NCBI GenBank assembly: GCA_031263965.1
Contig: JAISES010000095.1
Location: 1-16,170, forward strand
DNA length: 16,170 nt
Source: Prevotella sp.
GTDB lineage: Bacteria; Bacteroidota; Bacteroidia; Bacteroidales; Dysgonomonadaceae
Direction: 5' to 3'
Shown: one piece after another, positions 1 to 6,081 of the stretch
How the letters are laid out: the number at the start of each line of letters is the position of its first letter
Position numbering within the stretch: the stretch's first letter is position 1
The notes under the pieces: generated by a model
What the model was told of the DNA's origin: nothing
The model's input: only the letters and a program-made list of their open reading frames with translations
Databases searched by the model: none
Position numbers and translations under genes: made by a program

Positions 1-966
1 GAAAAGAACACTTCCGGATTTCTAAGCAAAGACTTTAAGAATAATAATTTAGATATTGAAATTAACTCAAGATACACAGCTCAGGACTGGGACGGATTCC
101 AAAAACTGGTACAGGCATCCAGCCTTCAGGACAAAGACCTTGTATTAAGAGTATTGTCTATGTATACGGATCCTGAAACCAGAGAGAAAGAAATTAAAAA
201 CATTTCGGCAGTGTACCAGGATCTGGCTGAAACTATTTTGCCTAAACTTCGCCGCTCCCGCTTGATGGCTAATGTAGAAGTTATCGGTAAAACAAATGAA
301 GAACTGAAAGATGCTACAACAGGAAATGGTATTTCGGAACTGACAGTAGAAGAATTGCTTTTTGCCGCTAACTTAGAAGGTGTCTCAAAAGAAAGAGTAT
401 ATACTACAATCACGCAAAGATTCCCTAACGACTACCGCGGCTGGAATAATCTCGGTGCATATTATTTACAAAATGGACAAACAGCTAAAGCGGTACAGGC
501 ATTCAACAAAGCCGTGCAGATATCATCCCGCGCTCCTGAAGCGAACATGAACCTTGCACTGATCTCATTGTCGGAAGGAAATACGGCAAAAGCAGAACAG
601 CTATTAGGCAATGCTGCCGGCTCAAACTCCCTGGATGAAACATTAGGTTTGTTATACATCAAAAAAGGCGACTATAACAGAGCAATACAATCATTTGGCG
701 ATACCAAATCAAACAATGCGGCATTGGTTCAGATATTGACAAAAAATTACAATAAAGCTCAACAAATATTGGATGCGGTTTCGGACAAAGATGCTACATC
801 TTATTATTTAGCTGCTATTGTAGCTGCAAGAACAAATAATGCTGCCGGTGTGGCTGGAAATTTAAAATCAGCAATTGATAAAGGCGCATCAAAATTGGAT
901 ATAGCCAATGATACTGAATTCGCTAAATATCTGCTAAACAGCGATATTAGAAACCTGTTATTCTAA
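1..966 (+). CDS. OmpA/TPR-type envelope protein, C-terminal part (5' end outside window)
   Basis: The reading frame is open from base 1 with no start of its own, so only the last 321 residues are present. The visible part resembles the C-terminal half of a large Bacteroidales envelope protein family in which an OmpA-like peptidoglycan-binding domain is followed by a helical linker and TPRs; that full architecture is recalled knowledge, not seen here. Residues about 15-95 hold the linker (TAQDWDGFQKLVQAS, then IQD/LRVLSMY-like and LPKLRRSRL stretches). From about residue 135 come TPR-like helix pairs, including FPNDYRGWNNLGAYYLQNG and a following APEANMNLALISLSEG pair, degenerating towards the C-terminus (LLNSDIRNLLF). 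The likely role is structural or scaffolding at the outer membrane/periplasm. An internal ATG at 154 is not the start, because the frame and homology-like sequence run upstream of it. A strong hairpin terminator follows 20 bases after the stop. Confidence 0.8.
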   Translation, partial: EKNTSGFLSKDFKNNNLDIEINSRYTAQDWDGFQKLVQASSLQDKDLVLRVLSMYTDPETREKEIKNISAVYQDLAETILPKLRRSRLMANVEVIGKTNEELKDATTGNGISELTVEELLFAANLEGVSKERVYTTITQRFPNDYRGWNNLGAYYLQNGQTAKAVQAFNKAVQISSRAPEANMNLALISLSEGNTAKAEQLLGNAAGSNSLDETLGLLYIKKGDYNRAIQSFGDTKSNNAALVQILTKNYNKAQQILDAVSDKDATSYYLAAIVAARTNNAAGVAGNLKSAIDKGASKLDIANDTEFAKYLLNSDIRNLLF

Positions 967-985
967 CTATCTTATAATAAAATAG

Positions 986-1016
986 ATAGCCTGGCATAAA
1001 ACCAGGCTATTTTTTT
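986..1016 (+). terminator. Rho-independent terminator after the OmpA/TPR gene
   Basis: A perfect 9-bp stem, ATAGCCTGG (986-994) paired with CCAGGCTAT (1002-1010), has a 7-base loop and is followed directly by six T (1011-1016). It lies 20 bases past the stop of the upstream gene and 27 bases before the next ATG, so it should separate the two transcripts. Confidence 0.88.
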
Positions 1017-1043
1017 ATAACTTCATCATCCAAAGTATTGAAC

Positions 1044-1826
1044 ATGGAAAATACTCAAGTATTTAAATTGAAAGATTTTCTCGACAAAAAGGTCGAACAG
1101 TATAACACCCCTGACTTTATACCCAACGATCCGATTAGTATTCCTCATAGTTTCGGATTCAGGCAAGACAGGGAAATAATGGGTTTCTTTGCCGCTATTT
1201 TTGCATGGGGGCAACGGAAAACGATTATCAATAAGTGTAAAGAATTAGGCGACAGAATGGACAATGCACCTTTCGACTTCATTGTCGGGCATAGCGATAC
1301 CGATCTGAAAAAGCTTTTGGATTTTAAGCATCGCACATTCAACGATACAGACCTGCTCTATTGCGTTGAGTTTATGAAAAGACATTATTCGAATCATAAA
1401 AGCCTTGAAGAGGCCTTCTTCCCTACAGAAAATATGGACGTAGAGGCGGGATTAAATCACTTTCGTTCATATTTCTTTTCTTACCCCGATGCACCGACCC
1501 GAACCCGTAAACATATCCCCTCTCCTGTGCAAAAATCTGCATGCAAACGGATGAATATGTATCTGAGGTGGATGGTTCGAAAAGATAATAAAGGGGTGGA
1601 TTTCGGCATATGGTCCAAGGTAAAGCCATCTCAGCTTATCTGCCCGCTCGATCTTCATGTGGAACGTACAGCCCGCAAAACAGGCCTGCTTCAAAGAGAT
1701 AAACCGGACTGGCAGGCAGCCGTAGAACTTACAAACAATCTGAGAATACTCGATCCTGCAGATCCGGCAAAATATGACTTTGCCTTATTCGGTATCTCGA
1801 TAGAGGAAAAATGTATAATATATTAG
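1044..1826 (+). CDS. TIGR02757 / DUF2400 family protein of unknown function
   Basis: A 260-residue soluble protein with no signal peptide or membrane segment, matching the usual size of the family (about 230-260). Recognisable family sequence includes DPISIPHSFGFRQDREIMGFF near the N-terminus, AWGQRKTIINK, MNMYLRWMVR followed by FGIWSKVKPSQLICPLDLH, and a C-terminal DPADPAKYDFALFGI block. The conserved MYLRWMVR/PLDLH region reminds me of helix-hairpin-helix DNA glycosylase folds, but that link is inference and I assign no reaction. I chose ATG 1044; a TTG at 1038 would add only two residues. No Shine-Dalgarno sequence is visible, which is normal for this phylum. The gene follows a terminator, so it probably has its own promoter in the 27-base gap or just upstream, but I cannot see a clear TAnnTTTG box. 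Its TAG stop overlaps the stop of the convergent glycosyltransferase. Confidence 0.85.
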   Translation: MENTQVFKLKDFLDKKVEQYNTPDFIPNDPISIPHSFGFRQDREIMGFFAAIFAWGQRKTIINKCKELGDRMDNAPFDFIVGHSDTDLKKLLDFKHRTFNDTDLLYCVEFMKRHYSNHKSLEEAFFPTENMDVEAGLNHFRSYFFSYPDAPTRTRKHIPSPVQKSACKRMNMYLRWMVRKDNKGVDFGIWSKVKPSQLICPLDLHVERTARKTGLLQRDKPDWQAAVELTNNLRILDPADPAKYDFALFGISIEEKCIIY

Positions 1827-2737
1827 CGTTTAAGGTATTGACGATATCTTGAATATGTTTTTTTCAGCACTTCCGATTTTTTCTTCCAATAATCCAGTTT
1901 CTCCGGATTGTGCTTCAAGGTATAGGCTGCTTTAGCAGCTCCCAGCTTCAACATATTAGCCCAATATAGTAATGCTGTCTTAAATTTACCCTTAGTCTTG
2001 CTAAAATAAACAAATTTGCTATACCAATGCTCCTGATATGACCATTTATTAAGTTCTTTGCTCTTATTTTCAGCAGAACCTCCTTGTAGGTGTATTATCT
2101 CGGCTTCCGGTACCGATATGATTTTATATCCGGCTTTTTGTATTCGGTAACAAAGCTCAACCTCTTCGAAATAAAGAAAAAAATCAGGATCGAATCCCTT
2201 GAATTTATTAAACAAAGAAGCGGGTATGAACAAGTCCGCACCAACAATCACATTTACAGTCTGAGGCATTCTTGTATGATTAAAACCTGTATGTCTTTTT
2301 CTGTTGAAGATAATTTTATATTCTAAAGTAAGAAAATCAATATCATAATAAGAAGATGCCGGAGTCATATCTCCTTTATACATATTCCCTCCACAAACAC
2401 CTGCCTGCGAGTTTGCTTCCATAAATTCGTATAAAATGGAAATAGCATTGTTTAGTAGTAGCGTATCGGGATTCAGAAAAAACAAATACTTCCCGTTAGC
2501 ATGGGAAACACCCAGATTATTTGCACGTCCGAATCCCAGATTCTCTTCCGAAAAGATAAAGTGCACCGTTGGATATTTTTCGGTAAGATGGTCCAGCGAT
2601 TCTTTCTCTGAATTATTATCTACAACTATTATTTCGTAATCGACACCCTCTGTTTTCGATTGCACAGAACGGATACAGTTACCCAATAATTCGGCCGTAT
2701 TGTAGTTTACAATAATGATGCTTACCGCTATTTCCAT
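1823..2737 (-). CDS. Family 2 glycosyltransferase (GT-A fold, rhamnosyltransferase-like)
   Basis: A 304-residue cytoplasmic or membrane-associated sugar transferase. The GT-A core is clear: VNYN at residues 10-13, DNNS at 40-43, NLGFGRANN at 66-74, and NPDT at 89-92 as the metal/nucleotide-binding DxD equivalent. An acceptor-side block follows (GFDPDFFLYFEEVELCYR), then IIHLQGGS. This pattern is typical of the WbbL-like group that moves rhamnose or a similar sugar onto cell-surface glycans; the actual donor and acceptor cannot be read from sequence. The C-terminal 80 residues are basic and helical, with no obvious transmembrane helix. It starts 4 bases after the proC stop on the same strand, so the two are almost certainly co-transcribed. 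No other polysaccharide genes lie nearby, so it is not part of a visible capsule locus. Its stop overlaps the convergent TIGR02757 gene by 4 bases. Confidence 0.88.
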   Translation of the reverse strand: MEIAVSIIIVNYNTAELLGNCIRSVQSKTEGVDYEIIVVDNNSEKESLDHLTEKYPTVHFIFSEENLGFGRANNLGVSHANGKYLFFLNPDTLLLNNAISILYEFMEANSQAGVCGGNMYKGDMTPASSYYDIDFLTLEYKIIFNRKRHTGFNHTRMPQTVNVIVGADLFIPASLFNKFKGFDPDFFLYFEEVELCYRIQKAGYKIISVPEAEIIHLQGGSAENKSKELNKWSYQEHWYSKFVYFSKTKGKFKTALLYWANMLKLGAAKAAYTLKHNPEKLDYWKKKSEVLKKTYSRYRQYLKR

Positions 2738-2741
2738 GCTG

Positions 2742-3524
2742 TTATTTTACATTACTGGCTTTTAATCCTTTGATTACAGCTGACGAAAATCCGGCGTGTT
2801 CCATTTCATTCAATCCTTTTATAGTAATCCCCCCCGCAGTAGTAACTTTATCTATCTCCACTTCGGGATGAGTTCCATTGGCCTCCAGCAACTCAATAGC
2901 CCCTCTGAGCGTTTGTAGAACTGCATTCTTCGCCTGATCGGGATAAATACCCATCTCTATTCCACCCTCCATCGCCGCTCTTATATAACGAAAAGCGAAA
3001 GCGATTCCACATGAAGTGAGGGCGGTTACAGCCGGAAATAATTCCTCATCCACTTGTTCGGCCTTGCCTAAAGCAGCAAAGATTGCACATACTTGTTGAG
3101 TTTGCTTATCACTTGCTCCCAGCGAAGCGATGTATGTCATACTTTGGCATACCGAGACAGCCGTATTAGGCATAACACGAAAGACAGGCTGATCAGGGCT
3201 TGTCCATCCCTGCAATTGGCTCAAAGTTATACCCGAAGCAACCGAAACAACCAATTGTTTCGCATTCAGCAATGATTTATATGTTGTCAAAATATCCTCT
3301 ATCATCCACGGTTTGACAGCTACAATTACAATGTCGGATTCTGAAAGTGACGAATAATCGGCAATTACAACATTCAAATCCCCGCAAAACGCTTTCAGGC
3401 GTTCTACATTCTTGCCTTTATGATCGACAACTGTAATATCCTTTGGATAAATACTTCCGCCAACAGCCAAACCACAGGCTATAGCCCCCCCCATATTACC
3501 GGCTCCTATAATTGATATTTTCAT
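2742..3524 (-). CDS. proC: Pyrroline-5-carboxylate reductase
   Basis: A 260-residue cytoplasmic enzyme catalysing the last step of proline synthesis, the NAD(P)H reduction of 1-pyrroline-5-carboxylate to L-proline. The N-terminus has the Rossmann dinucleotide motif GAGNMGGA (residues 7-14), followed by the strand VIADYSSLSESDIVIVAVKPW. The middle has the RVMPNTAVSVCQSMT block. The helical dimerisation domain contains TALTSCGIAFAFRYIRAAME, in which the SCGIAFAF stretch replaces the common GSGPAY; I recall this variant from Bacteroides relatives, so I do not read it as a loss. The C-terminal signature is VTTAGGITIKGLNEME. Length is normal (about 255-275). It leads a two-gene unit with the glycosyltransferase; the functional link is not obvious. 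A Bacteroidota -7 box lies 20 bases upstream of the start. Confidence 0.95.
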   Translation of the reverse strand: MKISIIGAGNMGGAIACGLAVGGSIYPKDITVVDHKGKNVERLKAFCGDLNVVIADYSSLSESDIVIVAVKPWMIEDILTTYKSLLNAKQLVVSVASGITLSQLQGWTSPDQPVFRVMPNTAVSVCQSMTYIASLGASDKQTQQVCAIFAALGKAEQVDEELFPAVTALTSCGIAFAFRYIRAAMEGGIEMGIYPDQAKNAVLQTLRGAIELLEANGTHPEVEIDKVTTAGGITIKGLNEMEHAGFSSAVIKGLKASNVK

Positions 3525-3543
3525 GCTTAAATTGTTTTTGAAA

Positions 3544-3571
3544 CAAAGTTAAAAAACTTACAAGGCTTCAA
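3544..3571 (-). promoter_or_regulatory. Putative promoter of proC-glycosyltransferase unit
   Basis: On the minus strand TAACTTTG (3551-3544) matches the Bacteroidota -7 consensus TAnnTTTG. A TTG at 3571-3569 could be the upstream element, but its 17-base spacing is shorter than the usual 19-21. Transcription would start near 3537, about 13 bases before the ATG. Confidence 0.45.
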
Positions 3572-3575
3572 CGAA

Positions 3576-3609
3576 GAAATTGTTTAAATTTCAGCGAAAA
3601 ATATTATTA
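3576..3609 (+). repeat. Repeat module A, copy 1
   Basis: 34 bases that match 4819-4852 at 31 of 34 positions (by eye). The shared core is AGCGAAAAATATTATTA preceded by a TGTTTRAATTT tract. In copy 1 it is separated from module B by about 260 bases; in copy 2 the two are only 22 bases apart. Confidence 0.7.
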
Positions 3610-3655
3610 AGTTCCATAAAATAATTATTGTCGTATCCGATTGTTCTATTTCTCT

Positions 3656-3689
3656 CATCATTGTGAGGAGTGCAATGACGAAGCAATCC
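3656..3689 (+). repeat. CATTGCGAGG-type dispersed repeat, copy 1
   Basis: Reads as a diverged form of the repeat whose best copies are at 3749-3780 (inverted) and 8801-8832. It has CATTGTGAGG at the left and GAAGCAATCC at the right. Its left flank TGTTCTATTT...CTC is also shared with the 8801 copy, so the homologous unit is longer than the GC-rich core. Confidence 0.6.
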
Positions 3690-3712
3690 GAAAATTGGTC
3701 GGTTAGCGGTAG

Positions 3713-3734
3713 GGGCAGCCCTTTGTGACTGCCC
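3713..3734. repeat. GGGCAG...CTGCCC hairpin
   Basis: GGGCAG (3713-3718) can pair with CTGCCC (3729-3734) around a 10-base loop. It sits between two copies of the CATTGCGAGG repeat. From memory, similar GGGCAGCC/CTGCCC hairpins occur as dispersed repeats in many bacterial genomes. It has no T-run, so it is not read as a terminator. Confidence 0.5.
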
Positions 3735-3748
3735 GAAAAAATACAACT

Positions 3749-3780
3749 GGATTGCTTCGGGTAAACCCTCGCAATGACGG
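3749..3780 (-). repeat. CATTGCGAGG-type dispersed repeat, copy 2 (inverted)
   Basis: Its reverse complement matches 8801-8832 at 31 of 32 positions, including CCGTCATTGCGAGGG at one end and GAAGCAATCC at the other. It is in the opposite orientation to copies 1 and 3, so this gap could fold as long hairpins. Confidence 0.7.
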
Positions 3781-3803
3781 GTTACGAGGCGTCTTTCCTC
3801 TTT

Positions 3804-3835
3804 CCGTCATTGCGAACCGTTGCGGTGAAGCAATC
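3804..3835 (+). repeat. CATTGCGAGG-type dispersed repeat, copy 3
   Basis: CCGTCATTGCGA at the left and GAAGCAATCC at the right match copies 2 and 4, with a diverged middle (ACCGTTGCGGT). AATGAC follows the right end here and in the 8801 copy, extending the shared unit. Confidence 0.65.
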
Positions 3836-3872
3836 CAATGACGCAAGAAAACGAACATATATTTTAAACCTG

Positions 3873-3919
3873 GTAACGTGTAAAAAATAATTTGGTAACT
3901 TTGATGGTAAATTCGCTAA
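3873..3919 (+). repeat. Repeat module B, copy 1, carrying a -7 box
   Basis: 47 bases matching 4875-4921 at 44 of 47 positions. It contains TAACTTTG at 3896-3903, a full match to the Bacteroidota -7 consensus TAnnTTTG. The hexamer GGTAAC occurs twice, at 3872-3877 and 3894-3899, 22 bases apart. No TTTG -33 element lies at the expected distance. If used, transcription would begin near 3910 and give the MBL gene a leader of about 90 bases. Confidence 0.65.
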
Positions 3920-3934
3920 AATTGAAACGGGCTC

Positions 3935-3968
3935 TTTATCAAGCAACTGACCGGTATTCTTTGATAAA
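3935..3968. repeat. Small inverted repeat in the MBL leader
   Basis: TTTATCAA (3935-3942) and TTGATAAA (3961-3968) form a perfect 8-bp inverted repeat with an 18-base spacer, 31 bases before the MBL start. It could be an RNA hairpin or a dimeric regulator site; the short AT-rich arms make chance a real alternative. Confidence 0.35.
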
Positions 3969-3999
3969 CAGCAACTTGAATTATATTTAGAAAAACGTT

Positions 4000-4818
4000 A
4001 TGCACAAAATAGATATAATCGACAGTGGATATATTATGGCCGATGGAGGCGCTATGTTTGGAGCTATACCCAAACGCGCATGGTCGCGCAAATATCCGTC
4101 GAACGATCGAAACCTGTGCCCTCTTGTCATGCGATGCGCTTTAGCGACATCCAACAACAGGAAAATACTCATCGACACCGGAATGGGTAACAAACATCCC
4201 GATAAAGTATCATATTATCAGCCTTATTCGCTGACGAACATAGAAGAAGCTATCCGCGATCGGGGATACGCATCGGATGAAATAACCGATGTAGTACTGA
4301 CTCACCTTCATTTCGACCATTGCGGACACGCTACACGGAAAGACGATCATGGAAATATAACACCGGCTTTCAAAAATGCCAGATATTGGTTAAGTCTCAA
4401 ACAATGGGAAAATTTCCGGAATCCCAACTTGTTGGAAAAGGATTCAATATTTGCTGAAAATATTATGCCGGTATATGAAGCAGGACTTTTAAATTTAATT
4501 AATCAGGACATACAGATATGCCAGGGATTCGGGTTAAGATTATTTGACGGGCACAGTGCCGGACAACTGGTTGCCTATATAGAAACGGAAAATGACGGCA
4601 CATACACCTTTCCTGGCGATTTGATCCCCACCTCCGCGCACGTTCCATTGGAATGGATTTCGGCATACGACATATGCGCCTTAACTTCAGTAAAGGAAAA
4701 ACAAAGATTTCTCACCGTAGCCGAAAAGGAGAATTACACGCTTATCTATTGCCACGACACGGTACATACAATGAGTAAAGTGAAAAAACTGAATAACAAT
4801 TTTAAAGCCTGTTTCTGA
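4000..4818 (+). CDS. Metallo-beta-lactamase-fold hydrolase
   Basis: A 272-residue cytoplasmic enzyme with no signal peptide. Metal ligands of the fold are all visible: HLHFDH at residues 102-107 (HxHxDH), His185 in DGHSAGQ, Asp207 in PGDLIPTSAH, and His252 in YCHDT; DTGMGN at 59-64 is the early strand motif. The set fits the binuclear zinc hydrolases of the lactonase/organophosphate hydrolase-like branch (AiiA-like) rather than true beta-lactamases, since it lacks a secretion signal. The substrate is unknown. The start at 4000 has no Shine-Dalgarno; upstream is A-rich. The gene is alone in its transcription unit, led by module B with a -7 box and followed at its very stop codon by module A copy 2. 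The flanking repeats on both sides suggest the locus was duplicated or moved in the past. Confidence 0.85.
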   Translation: MHKIDIIDSGYIMADGGAMFGAIPKRAWSRKYPSNDRNLCPLVMRCALATSNNRKILIDTGMGNKHPDKVSYYQPYSLTNIEEAIRDRGYASDEITDVVLTHLHFDHCGHATRKDDHGNITPAFKNARYWLSLKQWENFRNPNLLEKDSIFAENIMPVYEAGLLNLINQDIQICQGFGLRLFDGHSAGQLVAYIETENDGTYTFPGDLIPTSAHVPLEWISAYDICALTSVKEKQRFLTVAEKENYTLIYCHDTVHTMSKVKKLNNNFKACF

Positions 4819-4852
4819 GAAACTGTTTGAATTTTAGCGAAAAATATTATTA
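4819..4852 (+). repeat. Repeat module A, copy 2
   Basis: Matches 3576-3609 at 31 of 34 positions. It begins at the base after the MBL stop codon. Its first part doubles as the left terminal repeat of the MITE-like element. Confidence 0.7.
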
Positions 4853-4874
4853 TAGGATTTGACAAAACTTCTTA

Positions 4875-4921
4875 GTAACGTGTAAAAAATAACTTGGTAA
4901 CTTTGACAGTAAATTCGCTAA
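4875..4921 (+). repeat. Repeat module B, copy 2
   Basis: Matches 3873-3919 at 44 of 47 positions, and keeps the TAACTTTG box intact (4898-4905). Here the nearest downstream gene is about 290 bases away, so promoter use is doubtful. Confidence 0.65.
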
Positions 4922-4949
4922 TAATTAATTGATTAAACATTATATAGAA

Positions 4950-5108
4950 TAGAGTTTATATTTAATAGAATATTATCATATTAGTTTACAGGCATTCACA
5001 GTATATGTTTTTAACCACGGAGCCGCACAGAGTTTATTTTCACGGAGTTACACTGTGTACCCTGTGATTTTTTTACTCCGTGAAACTCCGTGGTTAATTT
5101 GCTATAAA
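4950..5108 (+). repeat. 159-bp repeat, copy 1 (inverted partner at 8542-8700)
   Basis: Read against the reverse complement of 8542-8700 it differs at six positions, with no gaps, over 159 bases (153/159 by eye). It comprises an AT-rich left part starting TAGAGTTTATATTTAAT and an 87-bp palindrome at 5011-5097. Weaker similarity with gaps continues on both sides: a TTAAACA tract on the left, and CTATAAA...ACAGCT on the right. Confidence 0.85.
5011..5097. repeat. 87-bp nested imperfect palindrome, copy 1
   Basis: It begins TTAACCACGGAG and ends CTCCGTGGTTAA, a perfect 12-bp outer stem. Inside are further opposed CACGGAG (5041) and CTCCGTG (5076) words and a quasi-palindromic centre around TTACACTGTGTA. 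The whole can fold into one long, interrupted hairpin. There is no coding frame. Confidence 0.75.
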
Positions 5109-5207
5109 ATTCAAACAGCTTCTGACTTTTTTAATTCTTTTTAGGCAATATGATTCAAGCAAGTAAGTTAAATAAGGGTACATTTACCGTAATATTTATT
5201 ATAGTTA

Positions 5208-6029
5208 ATGAAAAAAATATTTATTATAATCTCCCTGCTCCTTTGCGCTACCATACTTTCGGCTCAAACTTATGAAGAAATGGTAACCAAGTCGATGGAC
5301 TATCTGGACAAGAAAGATTATTTCTCTGCCGAACAGTCCCTGAAAGCAGCTTTACGAAAAGAACCGGCCAATCCCAACAACATCATGTTAATGGTAAACC
5401 TGGGGACAATACAACGTAATTTAGGAAAGTACGACGAAGCGCTCGTCTCCTATAACATTGCCATTGATAGATATCCCAGGAAAATATTTTTAAGACAAAG
5501 CAGGGCCGCCCTATACTGTGAAATGGGAGAATACGGAGAGGCAATGAAAGATTATAACGCCATACTGCTTTCCGACCCGAACGACCTGGAAGCCCTGTAT
5601 CGCCGTGGTTTATTGCATCTTCACAACAAAGAATTATTATCTGCCGAAGATGATTTTGAAAAAATTGTTTCCATTGTACCCGAAAGCCTTCCTGGAAAAA
5701 TGGGTATAGCCCTTATAATGAAAAGAAGAGGAAACTGGAAAGATGCAGAAGAATATTACACTGATCTGATATATAAAAATAAATCGAATGCAGAACTCTA
5801 TTTCAACCGTGCCGAGTGCTACCTGCAATTGAATAAACTGGCACGGGCGAATGAAGATATCGGAAAAGCCTTGGAACTAGGTATCAGCGATCCATTGATT
5901 TATATACTCAGAGGGCAGTTGCGATTAGCCCAATACGATAAACGAATGGCCAAAGAAGATTTTCTGAAGGCCCAAGAGAATGGAGTGAGCGAATCTATCG
6001 TGTCCGATTTTCTCCGTTTATGTAAATAA
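5208..6029 (+). CDS. Secreted TPR-repeat protein
   Basis: A 273-residue protein with a clear Sec signal peptide: MKK, a hydrophobic stretch IFIIISLLLCATI, and a likely signal peptidase I site after LSA (residue 19). The Cys at 13 is not in a lipobox. Almost all of the mature protein is about seven consecutive 34-residue TPR units (roughly 25-58, 59-94, 95-128, 129-162, 163-196, 197-230 and 231-264). Typical signatures are NLGTIQRNLGKYDEALVSY and YFNRAECYLQLNKLARA. TPRs are protein-binding scaffolds, so a periplasmic assembly or adaptor role is likely, with the partner unknown. The ATG at 5208 follows an AT-rich stretch without Shine-Dalgarno. Upstream is the repeat-rich gap; TACATTTA at 5179-5186 is one base off the -7 consensus. 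The gene ends 52 bases before the ABM gene, which has its own -7 box. Confidence 0.85.
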   Translation: MKKIFIIISLLLCATILSAQTYEEMVTKSMDYLDKKDYFSAEQSLKAALRKEPANPNNIMLMVNLGTIQRNLGKYDEALVSYNIAIDRYPRKIFLRQSRAALYCEMGEYGEAMKDYNAILLSDPNDLEALYRRGLLHLHNKELLSAEDDFEKIVSIVPESLPGKMGIALIMKRRGNWKDAEEYYTDLIYKNKSNAELYFNRAECYLQLNKLARANEDIGKALELGISDPLIYILRGQLRLAQYDKRMAKEDFLKAQENGVSESIVSDFLRLCK

Positions 6030-6046
6030 AACACAAATAAAATCTA

Positions 6047-6054
6047 TATTTTTG
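6047..6054 (+). promoter_or_regulatory. Putative -7 promoter box for the ABM-aspS unit
   Basis: TATTTTTG matches the Bacteroidota -7 consensus TAnnTTTG. Transcription would start near 6061, about 20 bases before the ABM start codon. I see no TTTG element at the right distance upstream. Confidence 0.5.
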
Positions 6055-6081
6055 TAGCCTCAAAATATTAATATTTACAGT

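Larger units (their letters stand above)
3525..3999. other. Repeat-rich intergenic region between proC and the MBL gene
   Basis: 475 bases without a gene. In order it holds the proC promoter, repeat module A (3576-3609), three copies of a CATTGCGAGG-type dispersed repeat (3656-3689, 3749-3780 inverted, 3804-3835), a GC-rich hairpin (3713-3734), repeat module B with a -7 box (3873-3919), and a small inverted repeat (3935-3968). No coding frame with family resemblance is visible on either strand. The GC-rich repeats contrast sharply with the AT-rich modules around them. Confidence 0.8.
4818..5123. mobile_element. MITE-like element with 19-bp terminal inverted repeats (candidate)
   Basis: Bases 4818-4836 (AGAAACTGTTTGAATTTTA) and 5105-5123, reverse complemented, match at 18 of 19 positions, with a perfect 14-bp core CTGTTTGAATTTTA. 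The 306 bases between contain modules A and B, a 159-bp repeat and an 87-bp palindrome, and no coding frame. This size and architecture fit a non-autonomous element mobilised in trans. No clear target-site duplication is visible, and the left end touches the MBL stop codon, so the boundaries are uncertain. Confidence 0.4.

Noticed and set aside
126..413. Minus-strand frame of 95 codons inside the OmpA/TPR gene
   Set aside because: Antisense shadow of a well-supported coding region; no family resemblance or promoter.
3713..3734. GC-rich hairpin as a transcription terminator
   Set aside because: No T-run on either side and no gene ending nearby; it fits a dispersed repeat.
3656..3835. CRISPR-like array from spaced repeats
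   Set aside because: Only three copies, in mixed orientation, with uneven spacing and diverged middles, and no cas genes nearby.
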